Positions 32,406-41,515 of a stretch of 62,413 nucleotides of DNA are shown one piece after another. Source of the stretch: Stomatobaculum sp. (GTDB lineage: Bacteria; Bacillota_A; Clostridia; Lachnospirales; Lachnospiraceae). The translations under genes and the position numbers were made by a program. Below the pieces are notes generated by a model that searched no databases, was not told the DNA's origin, and saw only the letters and a list, made by a program, of their open reading frames with translations. The stretch's first letter is position 1, and each line of letters begins with the position of its first letter. The stretch lies in NCBI GenBank assembly GCA_017449925.1, contig JAFSYO010000146.1, positions 1 to 62,413 on the forward strand, in the 5' to 3' direction.

Positions 32406-33356
32406 ATGAGAAGAAAGAAGAGAACTTTGGGACAACTGGCAGGGGAGTGGATAGATCTTCGAAAAGCAGAGGTAAAAATCACGACGCTGTCGACATACAG
32501 TTATAATCTCACCCACTACATTCTTCCCTCGCTGGGACAATGCGGACTGGAGGAGCTGACAACAGAGAGGATGTCAGAGTTCATCCAGGAAATGCGGGTG
32601 AAAGAACTGAGTCCCAGGACGGTCAATGGTGTACTGATGCTGCTGAAGATGATGCTGCGCTTCGCGGAGGAGCGGGGATATATGCTGCCGGAGCGTCATG
32701 AGATCAGGAATCTGAAAGAAAAAGGGAAACCGGTGGAGATACTGAAAGAAGAGGAGCAGCGAAGACTGGAGTTGTTTCTCAGGGAGGACCAGGACAGAGC
32801 GCGGGAAGGGATACGCGCAGGAATGATCCTGTCTCTCTATGCAGGCCTTCGGATCGGAGAGGTCTGCGCCCTGAAGTGGGAAGATATAGACCTCAGAAAC
32901 GGGCTGCTCTGCGTGAGAAAAACTCTGTCCAGGGTACAGCGGTTTGATGAAAAGGGAAGCAGGAGGACAAAGATCGAGATAGGAAAACCGAAAACAGGCA
33001 CTTCTTTCCGGCAGATCCCGCTTCCGGTATTTCTGAAGACGTATCTCAGAAAGATCAGAAAATCCAAGGACTGTTATCTGCTTACGGCGCAGAAGAAATA
33101 TATGGAGCCCAGATCCTATCAGTACCAGTATAAAAAGATCATGCGGGAGCTGGGCCTGGAGCACTGCAATTATCATATGCTGCGCCACACCTTCGCCACC
33201 AGGTGTATCGAGGCAGGATTTGATCTTAAATCGCTTTCCGAGATCCTTGGACATGCCAATGTCAACATCACGCTGAACCGGTACGCGCATCCGACGATGA
33301 GGATGAAGCTTCAGAACATGGAAAAGCTCCGGGATATATATCTCGGAGCCGGTTAG
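32406..33356 (+). CDS. Tyrosine recombinase/phage-type integrase
   Basis: The 316-residue product has an N-terminal SAM-like core-binding domain (TLSTYSYNLTHYILPSLG) and a catalytic domain with the full set of active residues: Arg149 in AGLRIGE, Lys196, His257 and Arg260 in HMLRHTF, His283 in LGHAN, and nucleophile Tyr293 in NRYAH. It is shorter than conjugative-element integrases (about 400) and lacks their arm-binding domain. No excisionase, relaxase or phage gene is near. It may act on a local invertible or dif-like site, or be the remnant of a lost element. Confidence 0.9.
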   Translation: MRRKKRTLGQLAGEWIDLRKAEVKITTLSTYSYNLTHYILPSLGQCGLEELTTERMSEFIQEMRVKELSPRTVNGVLMLLKMMLRFAEERGYMLPERHEIRNLKEKGKPVEILKEEEQRRLELFLREDQDRAREGIRAGMILSLYAGLRIGEVCALKWEDIDLRNGLLCVRKTLSRVQRFDEKGSRRTKIEIGKPKTGTSFRQIPLPVFLKTYLRKIRKSKDCYLLTAQKKYMEPRSYQYQYKKIMRELGLEHCNYHMLRHTFATRCIEAGFDLKSLSEILGHANVNITLNRYAHPTMRMKLQNMEKLRDIYLGAG

Positions 33357-33364
33357 AACAATAT

Positions 33365-34738
33365 TTACATTCCGGGGACCGCTTCCACCGTTGAGGAGGA
33401 AACAGGTCCCTCTGTTGTCTGAGAAGGCTGGGGGCCGGCAGGCGCTGCTTCAGTGGTCTGGGGACTTGCAGGCGCCGCCTCAGTGGTCTGGGGGCTGGCA
33501 GGTGCCGCCTCAGTGGTCTGGGGACCTGCAGGTGCCGCCTCAGTGGTCTGGGGGCTGGCCGCCGTCGTCTGGGACGCTGCAGTTGTTTCAGGAGAGGGAG
33601 AGGAAGCGCTTCCCGGAGCGTTCCCGCCAAGAGGCGCGGCGGGCGCTACAGTGCCGGAATTATCCGCGGCCTCGGAAGCTTTGGTAGTCTCAGCAGCTTT
33701 GGTAGTCTCAGCAGCTTTGGTAGTCTCAGCAGCTTTGGTGGTCTCAGCGGCTTTTGTGGTCTCAGCGGCTTTTGTGGTCTCAGCAGCTTTTGTGGACTCA
33801 GAAGCCTTTTTAGTCTCGGCTTTTGTGGACTCAGAAGCCTTTTTAGTCTCAGAAGCCTTTGTGGACTCGGACGCCTTCTTGGTCTCAGATGTCTTTTTTG
33901 ATTCAGAAGAACTGTTCTTGCTGTCGGAAGAGCTGCTGCCGGAAGAGGAGCTGCTGCCGGAGGAGGAGCTGCTGCCGGAAGAGGAATTGCTGCGCTCTCC
34001 GTAGGTATTGTAATCGGCAGTGCGGTTCTCTCCGTCGTTCCCCAGCAGCTTCAGACCGTCAAAAGTAGTGACAGCTTCATTTCCGCAGAGGTCCTTGATG
34101 TGGATCTCAAGACGGTCTGTTTCCGCCCGGAACATGGCCTTCAGTTCTTCCTCGTTGACATCCAGCGGAGGTACAGGTTCTCCGTTCAGGTCAAGGGCGG
34201 AAACCGTCTTTATATCTACGCCGGACTGGGAATCCTCAAAGGAGACGGTGAGGACGGAAGTATCCAGTTCTTCGCCGATGATCGTGGGCGGCTGGTCATC
34301 GATGGTGGAAATATGTTCGTACTGCGTTTTGCTCATGCCGTTTTTATAGGCCATCCGGACCTCCAGGGTCCCGTTCCGGTCCAGCACGGCGCGGTACAGA
34401 TTCTGTCCTTCTTTTTCCGCAGGGACTTCCACGTCGTCCAGCCGGATACTGAACTCGCTGGGATTCAGGCGGCCCCGGGTCTCAACGGAAAGATTGACGT
34501 TCTTGAAATTCGCGGGGTCCTCGATGACCAGGGTGAAATCAGGGCGGGAGGTCATATAGAAAAAAATCGCGGTGTTGATGAGAATAAAGGGGATGATGTA
34601 CCAGAAGATACTCTCTACTTTTTTCTTTTTCCTGGCGACGGAAGAGTTCCTTCTGTCCGAACCGCGCCTTCCGGCGGGGCTGGTTCCGGGCAGTTCATGT
34701 GTTCCCTTTTCATCTATAATAAAGTCTTTATGCTCCAT
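33365..34738 (-). CDS. Membrane-anchored repeat-rich surface protein
   Basis: The 457-residue product has a cytoplasmic basic N-terminus, one membrane helix (FWYIIPFILINTAIFFYM, about residues 46-63), a beta-rich extracellular part (residues 70-255, Ig-like pattern) and a long low-complexity C-terminus. The last includes Ser/Gly tracts, SESTKAETKKA repeats, seven or so AAETTK units and PQTTEAAPA units. This looks like a cell-wall-spanning stalk rather than an enzyme. The ATG at 34738 has GGAG upstream; the longer frame starting at 34789 is less likely. The gene converges on the recombinase with 8 bp between stops. Confidence 0.75.
   Translation of the reverse strand: MEHKDFIIDEKGTHELPGTSPAGRRGSDRRNSSVARKKKKVESIFWYIIPFILINTAIFFYMTSRPDFTLVIEDPANFKNVNLSVETRGRLNPSEFSIRLDDVEVPAEKEGQNLYRAVLDRNGTLEVRMAYKNGMSKTQYEHISTIDDQPPTIIGEELDTSVLTVSFEDSQSGVDIKTVSALDLNGEPVPPLDVNEEELKAMFRAETDRLEIHIKDLCGNEAVTTFDGLKLLGNDGENRTADYNTYGERSNSSSGSSSSSGSSSSSGSSSSDSKNSSSESKKTSETKKASESTKASETKKASESTKAETKKASESTKAAETTKAAETTKAAETTKAAETTKAAETTKAAETTKASEAADNSGTVAPAAPLGGNAPGSASSPSPETTAASQTTAASPQTTEAAPAGPQTTEAAPASPQTTEAAPASPQTTEAAPAGPQPSQTTEGPVSSSTVEAVPGM
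33445..33560 (-). repeat. 30-bp tandem repeat in the surface protein gene
   Basis: Three to four units of 30 bp, each containing GCCGCCTCAGTGGTCTGGGG on the plus strand, encode ten-residue PQTTEAAPAG/S repeats. Near-identity indicates slippage. Confidence 0.85.
33680..33800 (-). repeat. 18-bp tandem repeat in the surface protein gene
   Basis: About six to seven 18-bp units (AGCTTTGGTAGTCTCAGC and variants on the plus strand) encode AAETTK hexapeptides, then grade into related Ser/Lys repeats. Confidence 0.88.
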
Positions 34739-34868
34739 GGCTGTTCTCCGATAATAGTACAAATCATTCAGCAACCCCAATCTTATCAAAGTTGCCCCGT
34801 CTTTTCAATACAGTGGTTTAGTTGTAAAAACTGTGCTAAAATGGGTAACAGATTTACGAGGGGGTACT

Positions 34869-36215
34869 ATGAGCAATCAGAACCAGAACGTACGGAACAG
34901 ACATGCGGGCGCAGTCAGAAGGAGAGCGGAAGAACGTGACCGCAGCTCCGAAAGGCTGAGCCGCAGGACCCGTTATCCAAACAAGCGGAAAAAACGGAAA
35001 AAAGGGGGAAAGTGGAAGCTTCCGGCTGTCCTGATCCTCGCTTTTTTTATGGCGCTTCTTTTTGCGGGCCGGTCATCCGAGCTTTCTCATCAGGAACAGA
35101 CAGAAGAAGATCTGGAGATGGACGCGATCTTCGCTGTGGAATTCCTTGGACAGGGATGGTCTTCCTGGATGCCGGACAACTATGCGGTATACAGGACATC
35201 CACCTATCCTGTCGCTTTTAAGGCTTCGATCCAGAGGCAGACAGAAGGAATGACAGGAACCATCCAGTATCAGGCTAACGTCAGCGGTTACGGCTGGACA
35301 GAGACCAAGGAAAACGGCGAAGTGGCGCGGGTGGACGGTGTCAGCGCGCCGCTGGAAGGGATCCGGGTCTGGGTCAACGGGGACCTGGCGGAGTATTACG
35401 ACGTATACACCAAGGTCATGATAGACGACGAGTGGTCAGGATGGGCAGTGAACGGCAATGACGCCGGAGAGATCGGATCCGGAAAGCGGATCGAAGGCAT
35501 GCGCATCGCAATCGTTAAAAAGGGAAGCACACCGGCGCCCATCACGGAGAAGGAGATCGACGACGAGGAGAAATGGAAGGAGTCCGGCGTGAACCCGGCG
35601 CTTCCTATGATCGCCCTGACATTTGACGACGGCCCGGGCGTCTATGAGGACAGGATCCTGGACGCGCTGAAGAACGTCGGAGGTAAAGGGACCTTCTTCA
35701 TGGTCGGCACGGAAGTGGAAAAATATCCGGACGCGGTGCGGCGGATGGCGGAAGAGGGCCATGAACTGGGAAATCACACCTGGAACCATGATAATCTTTC
35801 GGAGCTGAGCGACGACGGGATCCGGGAGACGATCCGGAAGACAAACGAAGCAGTATACAATGCATCCGGACATCAGGTCACGGTGGTGCGTCCGCCCTAC
35901 GGCTCCACCAGGAACAACGCCCTTCCCGTTCTCGGGTCCATGGGATACCCGGCGATCCTCTGGAGTCTGGACACCAATGACTGGCAGAAGCCGAACAGAG
36001 CGGATCCCAATGTTACCGTGCACGCGGTGCTGGATACAGTGAAGGACGGAGACATCATCCTCATGCACAGCATCCACAAGTCTTCTGTGGAAGCGTTGGA
36101 GGCCATGCTTCCCGAGCTGAAGGCCAGAGGTTACCAGATGGTGACGGTCAGTGAAATGGCGCAGGCAAAAGGAGCGGTCCTGGAACCCGGCAAGCGCTAT
36201 GGAAATTTTAACTGA
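34869..36215 (+). CDS. Polysaccharide deacetylase with ChW repeats
   Basis: The 448-residue product has a very basic N-terminus, a membrane anchor at about residues 50-67 and clostridial hydrophobic W (ChW) repeats at about 90-216 (GQGWSSWM, SGYGWTE, EWSGWAVNG). A NodB deacetylase domain runs from 245 to the end. The metal-binding Asp-Asp is in TFDDGP (253-254) and the His pair in GNHTWNH (303 and 307). RPPYGSTRN is the next motif. It should remove acetyl groups from cell-wall glycans outside the cell. GGGGG lies just before the ATG at 34869. Confidence 0.92.
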   Translation: MSNQNQNVRNRHAGAVRRRAEERDRSSERLSRRTRYPNKRKKRKKGGKWKLPAVLILAFFMALLFAGRSSELSHQEQTEEDLEMDAIFAVEFLGQGWSSWMPDNYAVYRTSTYPVAFKASIQRQTEGMTGTIQYQANVSGYGWTETKENGEVARVDGVSAPLEGIRVWVNGDLAEYYDVYTKVMIDDEWSGWAVNGNDAGEIGSGKRIEGMRIAIVKKGSTPAPITEKEIDDEEKWKESGVNPALPMIALTFDDGPGVYEDRILDALKNVGGKGTFFMVGTEVEKYPDAVRRMAEEGHELGNHTWNHDNLSELSDDGIRETIRKTNEAVYNASGHQVTVVRPPYGSTRNNALPVLGSMGYPAILWSLDTNDWQKPNRADPNVTVHAVLDTVKDGDIILMHSIHKSSVEALEAMLPELKARGYQMVTVSEMAQAKGAVLEPGKRYGNFN

Positions 36216-36233
36216 AGACAATACAGGACTGAT

Positions 36234-37202
36234 ATGAAAAACCTGAATTCGGACCTTAAGTCCGGAAATTTCAAACCGGTGTATCTTCTGTATGGAGACG
36301 AGGCTTACCTGAAACAGAATTATAAAAACCGTTTCCGTAAAGCTGCAGCGGGAGATGATGGCATGAATGTTTCCGTCTTTGAAGGAAAGGATATTTCCGA
36401 GGACGCAGTGATCGATATCGCGGGAACGATGCCGTTCTTTTCGGAACGCCGCCTCGTGATCGTGGAAAACAGCGGCTGGTTCAAAAACAAGACGGAAAAG
36501 ATCGCGGATTTTCTGGAGAGTTTCCCGGATACGACGGTGCTTCTGTTCCTGGAGGAGGAGACGGATAAAAGGAACCGTCTGTACAAAACAGTGCAGAAGC
36601 TGGGATATCTCTGTGAGCTGACGCACCCGGACCGGCGGGAACTGTCCATTTGGGCGGCCAGGTACCTGGCTGCTTCCGGGAAGAAGATCACCGCAAGCAC
36701 TATGGACCATTTCCTGGAACGGGTCGGGGACGATATGCAGAACGTCCGGAATGAGCTGGAAAAGCTGATATCCTACCTGGGAGAGGAAGAGGTCGTCACG
36801 GTCCGGGATGTCGATATGATCTCCTCGGGCACTGTGACGAACCGTATATTTGACATGGTGAGAGCCATCGCGGCCCGGAGGACCGGAGAGGCGCTGGATC
36901 TGTACAACGATCTTCTGACTCTCCGGGAAGCGCCCATGCGCATCCTGGTCCTCATCGCCCGGCAGTACCAGCAGCTCCTCAGTGTAAAGGAGCTGACTGC
37001 GGCAGGAAAGGACAGGAACGAGATCGCGAAAAGCGTAAAAATACCGGCGTTCGCTGTGGGCAAGCTGCAGCAGCAGGCAAAGAGTATCCGGAGTGCGGCC
37101 CTGTTCGCAAAGATCCGACGCTGCGCTGAACTGGAGGAGGCCGTGAAGACCGGGAATCTTCAGGACAGGCTGGCAGTGGAGCTGCTGATCACGGAAGAAT
37201 GA
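36234..37202 (+). CDS. holA: DNA polymerase III delta subunit
   Basis: HolA opens the sliding clamp within the clamp loader. The 322-residue product starts with PVYLLYGDEAYLKQNYKNRF, the usual N-terminal segment, followed by VIVENSGWF, VLLFLEEETDKRNRLYK and the C-terminal collar helices (LQDRLAVELLITE). It lies next to rpsT as in many Firmicutes. Start 18 bp after the deacetylase stop. Confidence 0.94.
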   Translation: MKNLNSDLKSGNFKPVYLLYGDEAYLKQNYKNRFRKAAAGDDGMNVSVFEGKDISEDAVIDIAGTMPFFSERRLVIVENSGWFKNKTEKIADFLESFPDTTVLLFLEEETDKRNRLYKTVQKLGYLCELTHPDRRELSIWAARYLAASGKKITASTMDHFLERVGDDMQNVRNELEKLISYLGEEEVVTVRDVDMISSGTVTNRIFDMVRAIAARRTGEALDLYNDLLTLREAPMRILVLIARQYQQLLSVKELTAAGKDRNEIAKSVKIPAFAVGKLQQQAKSIRSAALFAKIRRCAELEEAVKTGNLQDRLAVELLITEE

Positions 37203-37227
37203 GAGCTTCCGGGATGTTGAAAAAAGC

Positions 37228-37265
37228 GAAACAAAAAGAAGCGCTGCAGATCATTGCAGCGCTTC
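37228..37265 (-). terminator. Bidirectional terminator between holA and rpsT
   Basis: GAAGCGCTGCA (37238-37248) and TGCAGCGCTTC (37255-37265) form a perfect 11-bp stem. On the minus strand it is followed by TTTTTGTTT, so it chiefly ends rpsT. Confidence 0.9.
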
Positions 37266-37283
37266 TTCAGACGATACGGTCTA

Positions 37284-37547
37284 TTACTTCATGTCCGAAA
37301 CGGCTTTGGACAGTCTGGAAACCTTACGGGAAGCATTGTTCTTGTGCATGACGCCCTTGGACGCAGCCTTGCAGAGAGCAGCCTCGGCAGCGATCAGCAT
37401 GCTCTTGGCAGCGGTCATATCACCGGCTTCGATAGCGGTATGGACTTTCTTCACAGCGGTCTTCACGGAAGACTTGATGGATTTGTTTCTCTCAGCTCTC
37501 TTTGCAGATGTAAGGATTCTCTTCTTCGCAGATTTAATGTTTGCCAA
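37284..37547 (-). CDS. rpsT: Ribosomal protein S20
   Basis: The 87-residue product is S20, which binds 16S rRNA early in 30S assembly: MANIKSAKKRILTSAKRAERN at the start and the helical Lys/Ala-rich body, ending RLSKAVSDMK. Translation starts at a TTG (37547-37545), chosen because GGAGG lies 9 bp before it and the family begins MANIKSA; an upstream ATG in the frame would add an unlikely MLEERK extension. TTG starts are known for S20 and favour autoregulation. Promoter and leader are described separately. Confidence 0.96.
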   Translation of the reverse strand: MANIKSAKKRILTSAKRAERNKSIKSSVKTAVKKVHTAIEAGDMTAAKSMLIAAEAALCKAASKGVMHKNNASRKVSRLSKAVSDMK

Positions 37548-37581
37548 CTTTCTTTCCTCCAACAACGTATTGATCGATCGA

Positions 37582-37698
37582 TTAACGCACCGCTTTCCGA
37601 CAACCGGTCTCCCGGGCAGCCGCGCAAATGTCTTCCGGCGTAATACGTGCGCTCACGTTGGCATCGAAGTCTGGACACGGACAGTTCAATGTAAACAT
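37582..37698 (-). CDS. Possible leaderless 38-codon ORF in the rpsT leader
   Basis: An ATG two or so bases after the predicted rpsT transcription start opens a 38-residue frame, starting MFTLNCPCPDFDANVSA, with four Cys residues. It stops at 37582, about 35 nt before the S20 start. AAGG precedes it but much too closely. It could be a leader peptide or a chance frame; I see no family. Confidence 0.25.
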   Translation of the reverse strand: MFTLNCPCPDFDANVSARITPEDICAAARETGCRKAVR

Positions 37699-37706
37699 GC
37701 CTTGAT

Positions 37707-37735
37707 ATTTTATGATATCCGCGCAGGGATGTCAA
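37707..37735 (-). promoter_or_regulatory. Strong promoter of rpsT
   Basis: On the minus strand a perfect TTGACA (37735-37730) and TAAAAT (37712-37707) are 17 bp apart. The leader from here to the S20 start is about 150 nt and contains a GC hairpin (CCCGGGAGACCGG region, about 37603-37620), which is a plausible place for S20 autoregulation. Confidence 0.8.
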
Positions 37736-37850
37736 GCAGGAAAATGCAGGGTTTTTTCTTCGCACTTGAAAGAATACATTCAAAATGATACCATGGGAAT
37801 GTTCTGGAAACCCGGAACAGAGAAAGCAGTTTAAGATCACCGGAGGTATT

Positions 37851-39665
37851 ATGTCTTTATCCGATCGCTCTCATATTCGCAATTTCTGCATTGTTGCCCA
37901 CATCGACCACGGAAAGTCCACTCTGGCGGACCGGATCATTGAAAAGACCGGTCTGCTTACCGACCGCGAAATGCAGAACCAGGTCCTGGACAACATGGAT
38001 CTTGAGCGGGAACGCGGGATCACCATCAAAAGCCAGGCAATCCGGACGGTGTACCGCGCAAAGAACGGCGGGGAGTATATTTTCAACCTGATCGACACTC
38101 CGGGACATGTGGACTTTAATTACGAAGTCTCCCGGTCCCTGGCAGCCTGTGACGGCGCCGTACTGGTGGTGGATGCGACCCAGGGGATCGAGGCGCAGAC
38201 GCTGGCCAATGTCTATCTTGCCCTGGATCACGATCTGGAGGTGATCCCTGTGCTGAATAAGATCGACCTGCCTTCCGCCCACCCGGAGGAGGTGGCTGCG
38301 GAGATCGAGGACGTGATCGGCATTGAGGCCCAGGATGCGCCCAGGATCTCTGCGAAGACGGGAGAGAACGTGGATGAAGTCCTGGAGGCGATCGTGGAGA
38401 AGCTTCCTCCGCCGGAGGGAGACGAGAACGAACCTCTTCAGGCGCTGATCTTCGATTCCCTTTACGATTCCTACAAGGGCGTCATCGTGTTCATGAGGAT
38501 CGTGAACGGTACGCTGAAAAAGGGCGACCGCGTCCGGATGATGGCCACGGGAGCTGAGGCGGAAGTGGTGGAGGTAGGGTATTTCGCGCCGGGGCGCTTT
38601 ATCCCCTGCGATGACCTCTCCGCCGGAGAAGTAGGATATCTTACCGCCAGCATCAAAAACGTCCGGGACACCCGGGTCGGCGATACGGTGACCCATGCGG
38701 CCCGGCCCTGCGCCGCGCCCCTCCCCGGCTACAAAAAAGTGACTCCCATGGTCTACTGCGGCATTTATCCCGCGGATGCGGCCCGATACCAGGACCTGCG
38801 GGACGCCCTGGAAAAACTGCAGCTGAACGACGCCTCCCTGTTCTATGAGCCGGAGACTTCCCTGGCGCTGGGATTCGGATTCCGCTGCGGCTTCCTGGGA
38901 CTTCTGCACCTGGAGATCATCCAGGAGCGGCTGGAGCGGGAGTATGATCTGGACCTGGTGACCACGGCGCCCAGCGTCGTGTACAAGATCTTTAAGACCG
39001 ACGGAACAGAGATCGACCTGACGAACCCCTCCAACATGCCGGATCCGGCGGAAATCGAACACATGGAGGAGCCGGTGGTCAGTGCGGAGATCATGGTGAC
39101 GAAGGAATATGTCGGCTCCATCATGCAGCTCTGCCAGGAACGGCGCGGAATATACCTCGGAACGGATTACATCGAGACGAACCGCGCGATCCTGAAGTAC
39201 GAGCTTCCGCTGAACGAGATCATCTACGATTTCTTCGACGCCCTGAAATCCCGGTCCAGAGGCTATGCCTCCCTGGATTACGAGCTGAAGGGCTACATGG
39301 TGTCGAAGCTTGTGAAGCTGGATATCCTGATCAATAAAGAACAGGTGGACGCCCTGTCCTTTATCGTGTTCGCGGACGGCGCCTACGAGCGCGGCCGCAT
39401 GATGTGCGAGAAACTGACCAAGGAGATCCCGCGGCATCTCTTCGATATTCCGATCCAGGCGGCGGTGGGGTCCAAGATCATCGCCAGGGAGACGGTGAAG
39501 GCGCTCCGGAAGGACGTGCTGGCGAAGTGCTACGGCGGAGACATCACCAGAAAGAAGAAGCTTCTGGAGAAACAGAAGGAAGGCAAGAAGCGGATGCGGC
39601 AGATCGGATCCGTGGAAGTGCCGCAGAAGGCGTTCATGAGCGTTCTGAAGCTCGGGGACGAGTAA
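37851..39665 (+). CDS. lepA: Elongation factor 4 (LepA)
   Basis: LepA is a ribosome-associated GTPase. The 604-residue product has G1 AHIDHGKST (about residues 17-25), the effector [10 protein letters not shown]3 DTPGHVDF, G4 NKID, and the LepA-specific C-terminal domain ([37 protein letters not shown]). CGGAGG lies 6 bp before the ATG at 37851. Complete. Confidence 0.97.
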   Translation: MSLSDRSHIRNFCIVAHIDHGKSTLADRIIEKTGLLTDREMQNQVLDNMDLERERGITIKSQAIRTVYRAKNGGEYIFNLIDTPGHVDFNYEVSRSLAACDGAVLVVDATQGIEAQTLANVYLALDHDLEVIPVLNKIDLPSAHPEEVAAEIEDVIGIEAQDAPRISAKTGENVDEVLEAIVEKLPPPEGDENEPLQALIFDSLYDSYKGVIVFMRIVNGTLKKGDRVRMMATGAEAEVVEVGYFAPGRFIPCDDLSAGEVGYLTASIKNVRDTRVGDTVTHAARPCAAPLPGYKKVTPMVYCGIYPADAARYQDLRDALEKLQLNDASLFYEPETSLALGFGFRCGFLGLLHLEIIQERLEREYDLDLVTTAPSVVYKIFKTDGTEIDLTNPSNMPDPAEIEHMEEPVVSAEIMVTKEYVGSIMQLCQERRGIYLGTDYIETNRAILKYELPLNEIIYDFFDALKSRSRGYASLDYELKGYMVSKLVKLDILINKEQVDALSFIVFADGAYERGRMMCEKLTKEIPRHLFDIPIQAAVGSKIIARETVKALRKDVLAKCYGGDITRKKKLLEKQKEGKKRMRQIGSVEVPQKAFMSVLKLGDE

Positions 39666-39693
39666 GCGCTGATTTGAGGACGGAGGAAGAAAG

Positions 39694-40866
39694 GTGACAG
39701 AAAAACGCCGGATGGAACTGTATATCCATATTCCTTTCTGTGAGAGGAAATGCGGATACTGCGATTTCCTTTCCGCACCGGGAACAGAACTGGTGCAGAA
39801 GGCCTATGTGACGCAGCTGATCGAAGAGATCCGCTCGCAGGCGCTGGTCTATCCGGAGTACGAGATTTCTACCATCTTTATCGGAGGAGGCACGCCTTCG
39901 CTGCTTCCGGGACTGCAGATCTTTAATCTGATCAGCGCGGTGTATGAAAACTTTGCCGTGCATTCCGACGCGGAGATCACGATAGAATGCAATCCGGGCA
40001 CGCTGGACGAAGGAAAGGTCACCTATTACCGGGAGGCCGGCATCAACCGCATCAGTCTGGGACTGCAGTCCGCGGATGATGTGGAACTGAAGCTTCTGGG
40101 CCGCATCCACACCTATGAAGATTTCCTTCGGAGCTATGAGCTGGTGCGGACGGCGGGCTTCCGGAATGTGAACGTGGATCTGATGAGCGCGATCCCGTAC
40201 CAGACGCCGGAAAAATGGCGGTCCACTCTGAAAAAGGTGCTTCTCCTGAAGCCGGAGCATGTTTCGGCTTACTCTCTGATCCTGGAGCCGGGGACGATGT
40301 TCCACGATCTCTACGGGACAAAGGAAGGGCAGAAGCTTCTCCCGGACGAGGAGACAGAACGGCTGATGTACGCGGAGACCAGGGAGATCCTGGGAAAACA
40401 CGGGTATCGCCGGTACGAGATATCCAACTACGCGAAGCCTGGGCATGAATGCCGCCACAATGTGGGTTACTGGACCGGCGTGGAGTATCTGGGAGTGGGA
40501 CTTGGCGCTTCCAGCTTTATACTGAATCATCGCTTCCATTCCGAGACAGATCTGAACAAATATATGGAAGTGAAGATGCATGAGGACCTGACGCCGCTGT
40601 TCCAGGATGTGGAGGAGCTCGGCATAGAGGATCTCATGGAAGAATTCATGTACCTTGGCCTGCGGATGACAGAAGGGGTTTCCGGCGCGGAGTTCTTTGA
40701 CCGCTTCGGGCGGAACCTGTTCTCGGAATTCGACGGTGCCATCAGGAAGAATGTGATCCTGGGCCTTCTGGAAGTCAAGCCTCCTGTGGTGAAGCTGACG
40801 GAAAAGGGCCTGAATCTCAGCAACCGGGTTTTTGCGGACTTTTACCGTGCGGTCCCGAGAGTCTGA
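39694..40866 (+). CDS. hemW: Radical SAM heme chaperone HemW
   Basis: The 390-residue product starts at GTG 39694 with GGAGGAAG upstream. The radical SAM motif CERKCGYCDF (about residues 13-22) binds the 4Fe-4S cluster. FIGGGTPSLLP and INRISLGLQS are typical of HemW (previously annotated as coproporphyrinogen III oxidase-like). The CNPR-type motif of true HemN is absent. Position after lepA is conserved in Firmicutes. Confidence 0.94.
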   Translation: MTEKRRMELYIHIPFCERKCGYCDFLSAPGTELVQKAYVTQLIEEIRSQALVYPEYEISTIFIGGGTPSLLPGLQIFNLISAVYENFAVHSDAEITIECNPGTLDEGKVTYYREAGINRISLGLQSADDVELKLLGRIHTYEDFLRSYELVRTAGFRNVNVDLMSAIPYQTPEKWRSTLKKVLLLKPEHVSAYSLILEPGTMFHDLYGTKEGQKLLPDEETERLMYAETREILGKHGYRRYEISNYAKPGHECRHNVGYWTGVEYLGVGLGASSFILNHRFHSETDLNKYMEVKMHEDLTPLFQDVEELGIEDLMEEFMYLGLRMTEGVSGAEFFDRFGRNLFSEFDGAIRKNVILGLLEVKPPVVKLTEKGLNLSNRVFADFYRAVPRV

Positions 40867-40880
40867 AAGGGGAAGCAGGA

Positions 40881-41309
40881 ATGAAGAAAACACCTGAAGT
40901 GCTGGTGATCGACGGACAGGGCGGCGGACTGGGCCGGCAGGTGATCCAGGCGCTGCGGAAGGAATTTCCGGAGCTTAAGCTCCGGGCGGCAGGGACCAAC
41001 GGAACGGCGGCAGACGCCATGAGAAAGGCGGGAGCTGACCGGGCTGCGTCCGGTGAGAACGCGGTCCTGGTCGCCTGCAGAAAAGCGGACGTGATCATCG
41101 GTCCCATCGGCATCGTGATCGCGGATTCCATGTTCGGGGAGATCACGCCGGCGATGGCCCTGGCGGCAGCCCAGGCGGACGCGAAGCGAATCTTGATTCC
41201 GGTAAATCACTGTGATAATATTGTGGCGGGTGTATCCAACAATTCGACCGGCGCGCTGATCGGGAGTGTGGTGGAAAAGCTCGGCGCCATTCTTCAGGAA
41301 GAAGAGTGA
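40881..41309 (+). CDS. DUF3842 family protein
   Basis: The 142-residue product has a Rossmann-like start (VLVIDGQGGGLGRQVIQAL), a middle GIVIADSMFGEITPAMA segment and a C-terminal NHCDNIVAGVSNNSTGALI. This pattern is the DUF3842 family of clostridia, function unknown. The glycine-rich DGQGGGLG loop suggests nucleotide binding. It follows hemW by 14 bp and probably shares its transcript. Confidence 0.85.
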   Translation: MKKTPEVLVIDGQGGGLGRQVIQALRKEFPELKLRAAGTNGTAADAMRKAGADRAASGENAVLVACRKADVIIGPIGIVIADSMFGEITPAMALAAAQADAKRILIPVNHCDNIVAGVSNNSTGALIGSVVEKLGAILQEEE

Positions 41310-41515
41310 GGAACAGAATGTTCCCGGAAGTGCCGCTGCACCCGGGAAAGGGGCTCCGCAGAGTGCGGCAGCCCGATGTTTCAGAATTCTGACGGCCAGG
41401 AAGGCGGTCGATCCTCCTTAAGGGGACGCGCCTCCGGGCCGTTTTCATATCCGGAATTGTGTTTCATCTGAAAAGGGAGGCAGGGCGGACAAGGGTCCGC
41501 CGGAAAGGAGTTACG
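41310..41515 (+). promoter_or_regulatory. Structured leader upstream of the nickel transporter operon
   Basis: A long GC-rich hairpin occupies 41392-41442 (ACGGCC and GGCCGT outer arms, with GGCG/CGCC inside) and ends in GTTTTC, like a terminator. A smaller perfect hairpin (GGCGGAC/GTCCGCC, 41484-41501) sits right before the GGAAAGGAG ribosome binding site. The upstream part (41330-41375) can form TGCCGC/GCGGCA pairing. Such a leader before metal uptake genes suggests metal-dependent attenuation. I found no match by eye to the NiCo or cobalamin riboswitch consensus. Confidence 0.45.

Noticed and set aside
32406..33356. Prophage or integrative element
   Set aside because: No phage, conjugation or cargo genes flank the recombinase; surrounding genes are chromosomal.
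41310..41515. Cobalamin or NiCo riboswitch before nikMN
   Set aside because: No B12 box and no recognizable NiCo core; only generic hairpins are visible.
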